NCBI GenBank assembly: GCA_026125925.1
Contig: JAHCKF010000270.1
Coordinates: 1-5,101 of the forward strand
Length of the DNA stretch: 5,101 nucleotides
Direction: 5' to 3'
DNA from: Pseudolabrys sp.
GTDB taxonomy: Bacteria > Pseudomonadota > Alphaproteobacteria > Rhizobiales > Xanthobacteraceae
Numbering within the stretch: position 1 is the first letter of the stretch; each line of letters begins with the position of its first letter. Below the pieces are notes generated by a model. It did not search any database. It saw only the letters and a list, made by a program, of their open reading frames with translations, and had not been told where the DNA came from. Below are positions 4,200 through 5,101 of this stretch, in pieces. Position numbers and translations under genes: made by a program.

Positions 4200-5101
4200 T
4201 TATGCCGCGCCTTTCATTTCGCCGCCATGCGGCGGCGGGATCGGCGCGCCGTCGGCGGAATATTCGTTGAGCTTGTTGCGCAAGGTGCGGATCGAAATGC
4301 CGAGAATGTTGGCCGCATGGGTGCGGTTGCCGAGGCAATGCTTGAGCGTCTCCAGGATCAAGTCGCGCTCGACCTCGGCGACGGTGCGGCCGACGAGATT
4401 GCGCGTGACCTGCTCGGCCGCCATTACCGCCTGCTCGGCGACACCGGTGCCGCGGGCGCTATCGAGCCGCGCGCCGTCCGGCGACAAAATGCCGTCGACG
4501 CCGATTTCCGTGCCGGTGGAGAGAATGACGGCGCGGTGCAGCGTGTTCTCCAGTTCGCGGACGTTGCCGGGCCAGCGGTTGGCATTGAGGGCGCGGCGCG
4601 CCTCGACCGACAGCGGCCGCACCGGCAGGCTGTTGGCCTCCGAATATTTCTTGATGAAGTGGGTCGCGAGTTCGGGAATGTCGGCCGGACGTTCGCGCAG
4701 CGGCGGGATCTTCAGGTTCACGACGTTGAGGCGGAACATCAGGTCTTCGCGGAACGTGCCGGCGCGCACCGCCTCGGCGAGATTGCGGTTCGACGTGGCG
4801 ATGATGCGGATATCGACCGGCACCGGCTTGTTGCCGCCGACGCGGTCGATGACGCGTTCCTGGATGGCGCGCAGCAGCTTGGCCTGCAGGCGCACGTCCA
4901 TTTCCGAGATTTCGTCGAGCAGCAGCGTGCCGCCGTCGGCTTCCTCGAACTTGCCGATACGGCGGGCCAGCGCGCCGGTGAAGGCGCCTTTCTCGTGGCC
5001 GAACAATTCGGATTCCAGGAGGTTCTCCGGGATTGCTGCGCAGTTGACCGAGATGAACGGCTTCTTGGCGCGCTGCGAGCGCGAATGGACGAAGCGCGCC
5101 A
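4200..5101 (-). CDS. flbD: Sigma-54-dependent flagellar regulator FlbD-like, C-terminal part
   Basis: The last 299 codons of an NtrC-family bacterial enhancer-binding protein; the N-terminus (receiver domain and Walker A) lies beyond the window. Seen, numbering visible residues: [22 protein letters not shown] (13-34); the sigma-54 contact loop GAFTGA (38-43); Walker B GGTLLLDE (56-63); IATSNRNL (100-107); arginine-finger region [11 protein letters not shown] (116-126); [10 protein letters not shown] (132-141); sensor [12 protein letters not shown] (176-185); a variable linker; and a Fis-type helix-turn-helix at about 246-280 ([20 protein letters not shown]). The HTH and its NEYSADG end match what I recall of FlbD of Caulobacter and rhizobia, the activator/repressor of class III and IV flagellar genes that works with FliX. 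Because the receiver domain is out of view, another NtrC-like regulator is possible. It ends with a Pro/Gly tail ([14 protein letters not shown]). Its own terminator follows, so it is the last gene of its unit; flagellar neighbours would be expected to the right of the window. Confidence 0.9.
   Translation of the reverse strand, partial: ARFVHSRSQRAKKPFISVNCAAIPENLLESELFGHEKGAFTGALARRIGKFEEADGGTLLLDEISEMDVRLQAKLLRAIQERVIDRVGGNKPVPVDIRIIATSNRNLAEAVRAGTFREDLMFRLNVVNLKIPPLRERPADIPELATHFIKKYSEANSLPVRPLSVEARRALNANRWPGNVRELENTLHRAVILSTGTEIGVDGILSPDGARLDSARGTGVAEQAVMAAEQVTRNLVGRTVAEVERDLILETLKHCLGNRTHAANILGISIRTLRNKLNEYSADGAPIPPPHGGEMKGAA

Noticed and set aside
1..5101. Mobile elements, CRISPR arrays, tRNA/rRNA genes, phage or toxin-antitoxin modules
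   Set aside because: No transposase or integrase motifs, regularly spaced direct repeats, tRNA-like cloverleaf, or base-composition break was seen on either strand.

Overview
The window is about 65% GC by eye. Its genes have strongly GC-rich third codon positions, short intergenic gaps and protein families typical of Alphaproteobacteria. A FAS1 protein of rhizobial type, a DUF952 protein, a small secreted protein of the kind often labelled 'fibronectin-binding' in Bradyrhizobium, and an FlbD-like sigma-54 activator together suggest a Hyphomicrobiales member (Bradyrhizobium, Rhodopseudomonas or Xanthobacteraceae-like). That placement is inference from recalled families; no search was run.

Layout. 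All genes but one lie on the minus strand. From the right edge leftward: the C-terminal 299 codons of an FlbD-like sigma-54 regulator (4200-5101, running off the window), closed by its own rho-independent hairpin (4143-4178). Next is a two-gene operon of a diacylglycerol/lipid kinase-family protein (3176-4093) and an inositol-monophosphatase-family protein (2316-3179), which overlap by ATGA. The single plus-strand gene, a 62-codon helical hypothetical protein (2065-2253), converges on that operon and shares a strong terminator with it (2287-2314). Divergent from the small gene is a DUF952 protein (1590-1928). Below that come an 86-codon Cys/His-containing hypothetical protein (1241-1501), a 117-codon secreted protein (784-1135 plus stop), and a secreted FAS1/fasciclin protein (1-604) that runs off the left edge without a stop.

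Regulation. The best non-coding signal is GGAAC-N17-CGTT on the minus strand at 1531-1556. It is an exact match to the alphaproteobacterial general-stress-response sigma factor (EcfG/RpoE2) promoter, placed about 30 bases upstream of the 86-codon gene. A near match (GGAAC-N16-GGTT) precedes the lipid-kinase operon. The 117-codon secreted protein appears to have a housekeeping-like promoter overlapping the previous stop codon and a leader of about 70 nt holding two hairpins. A further imperfect palindrome lies directly after its stop codon.

How the genes relate. The window looks like ordinary chromosomal backbone at the end of a flagellar-regulator region, followed by envelope, lipid and stress-related housekeeping genes. 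I see no mobile element, CRISPR array, tRNA, rRNA or phage signature, and nothing that amounts to a clear new multi-gene system. The points most worth following are the stress promoter with its unknown small protein, the coupled lipid kinase/phosphatase pair, and the structured leader.
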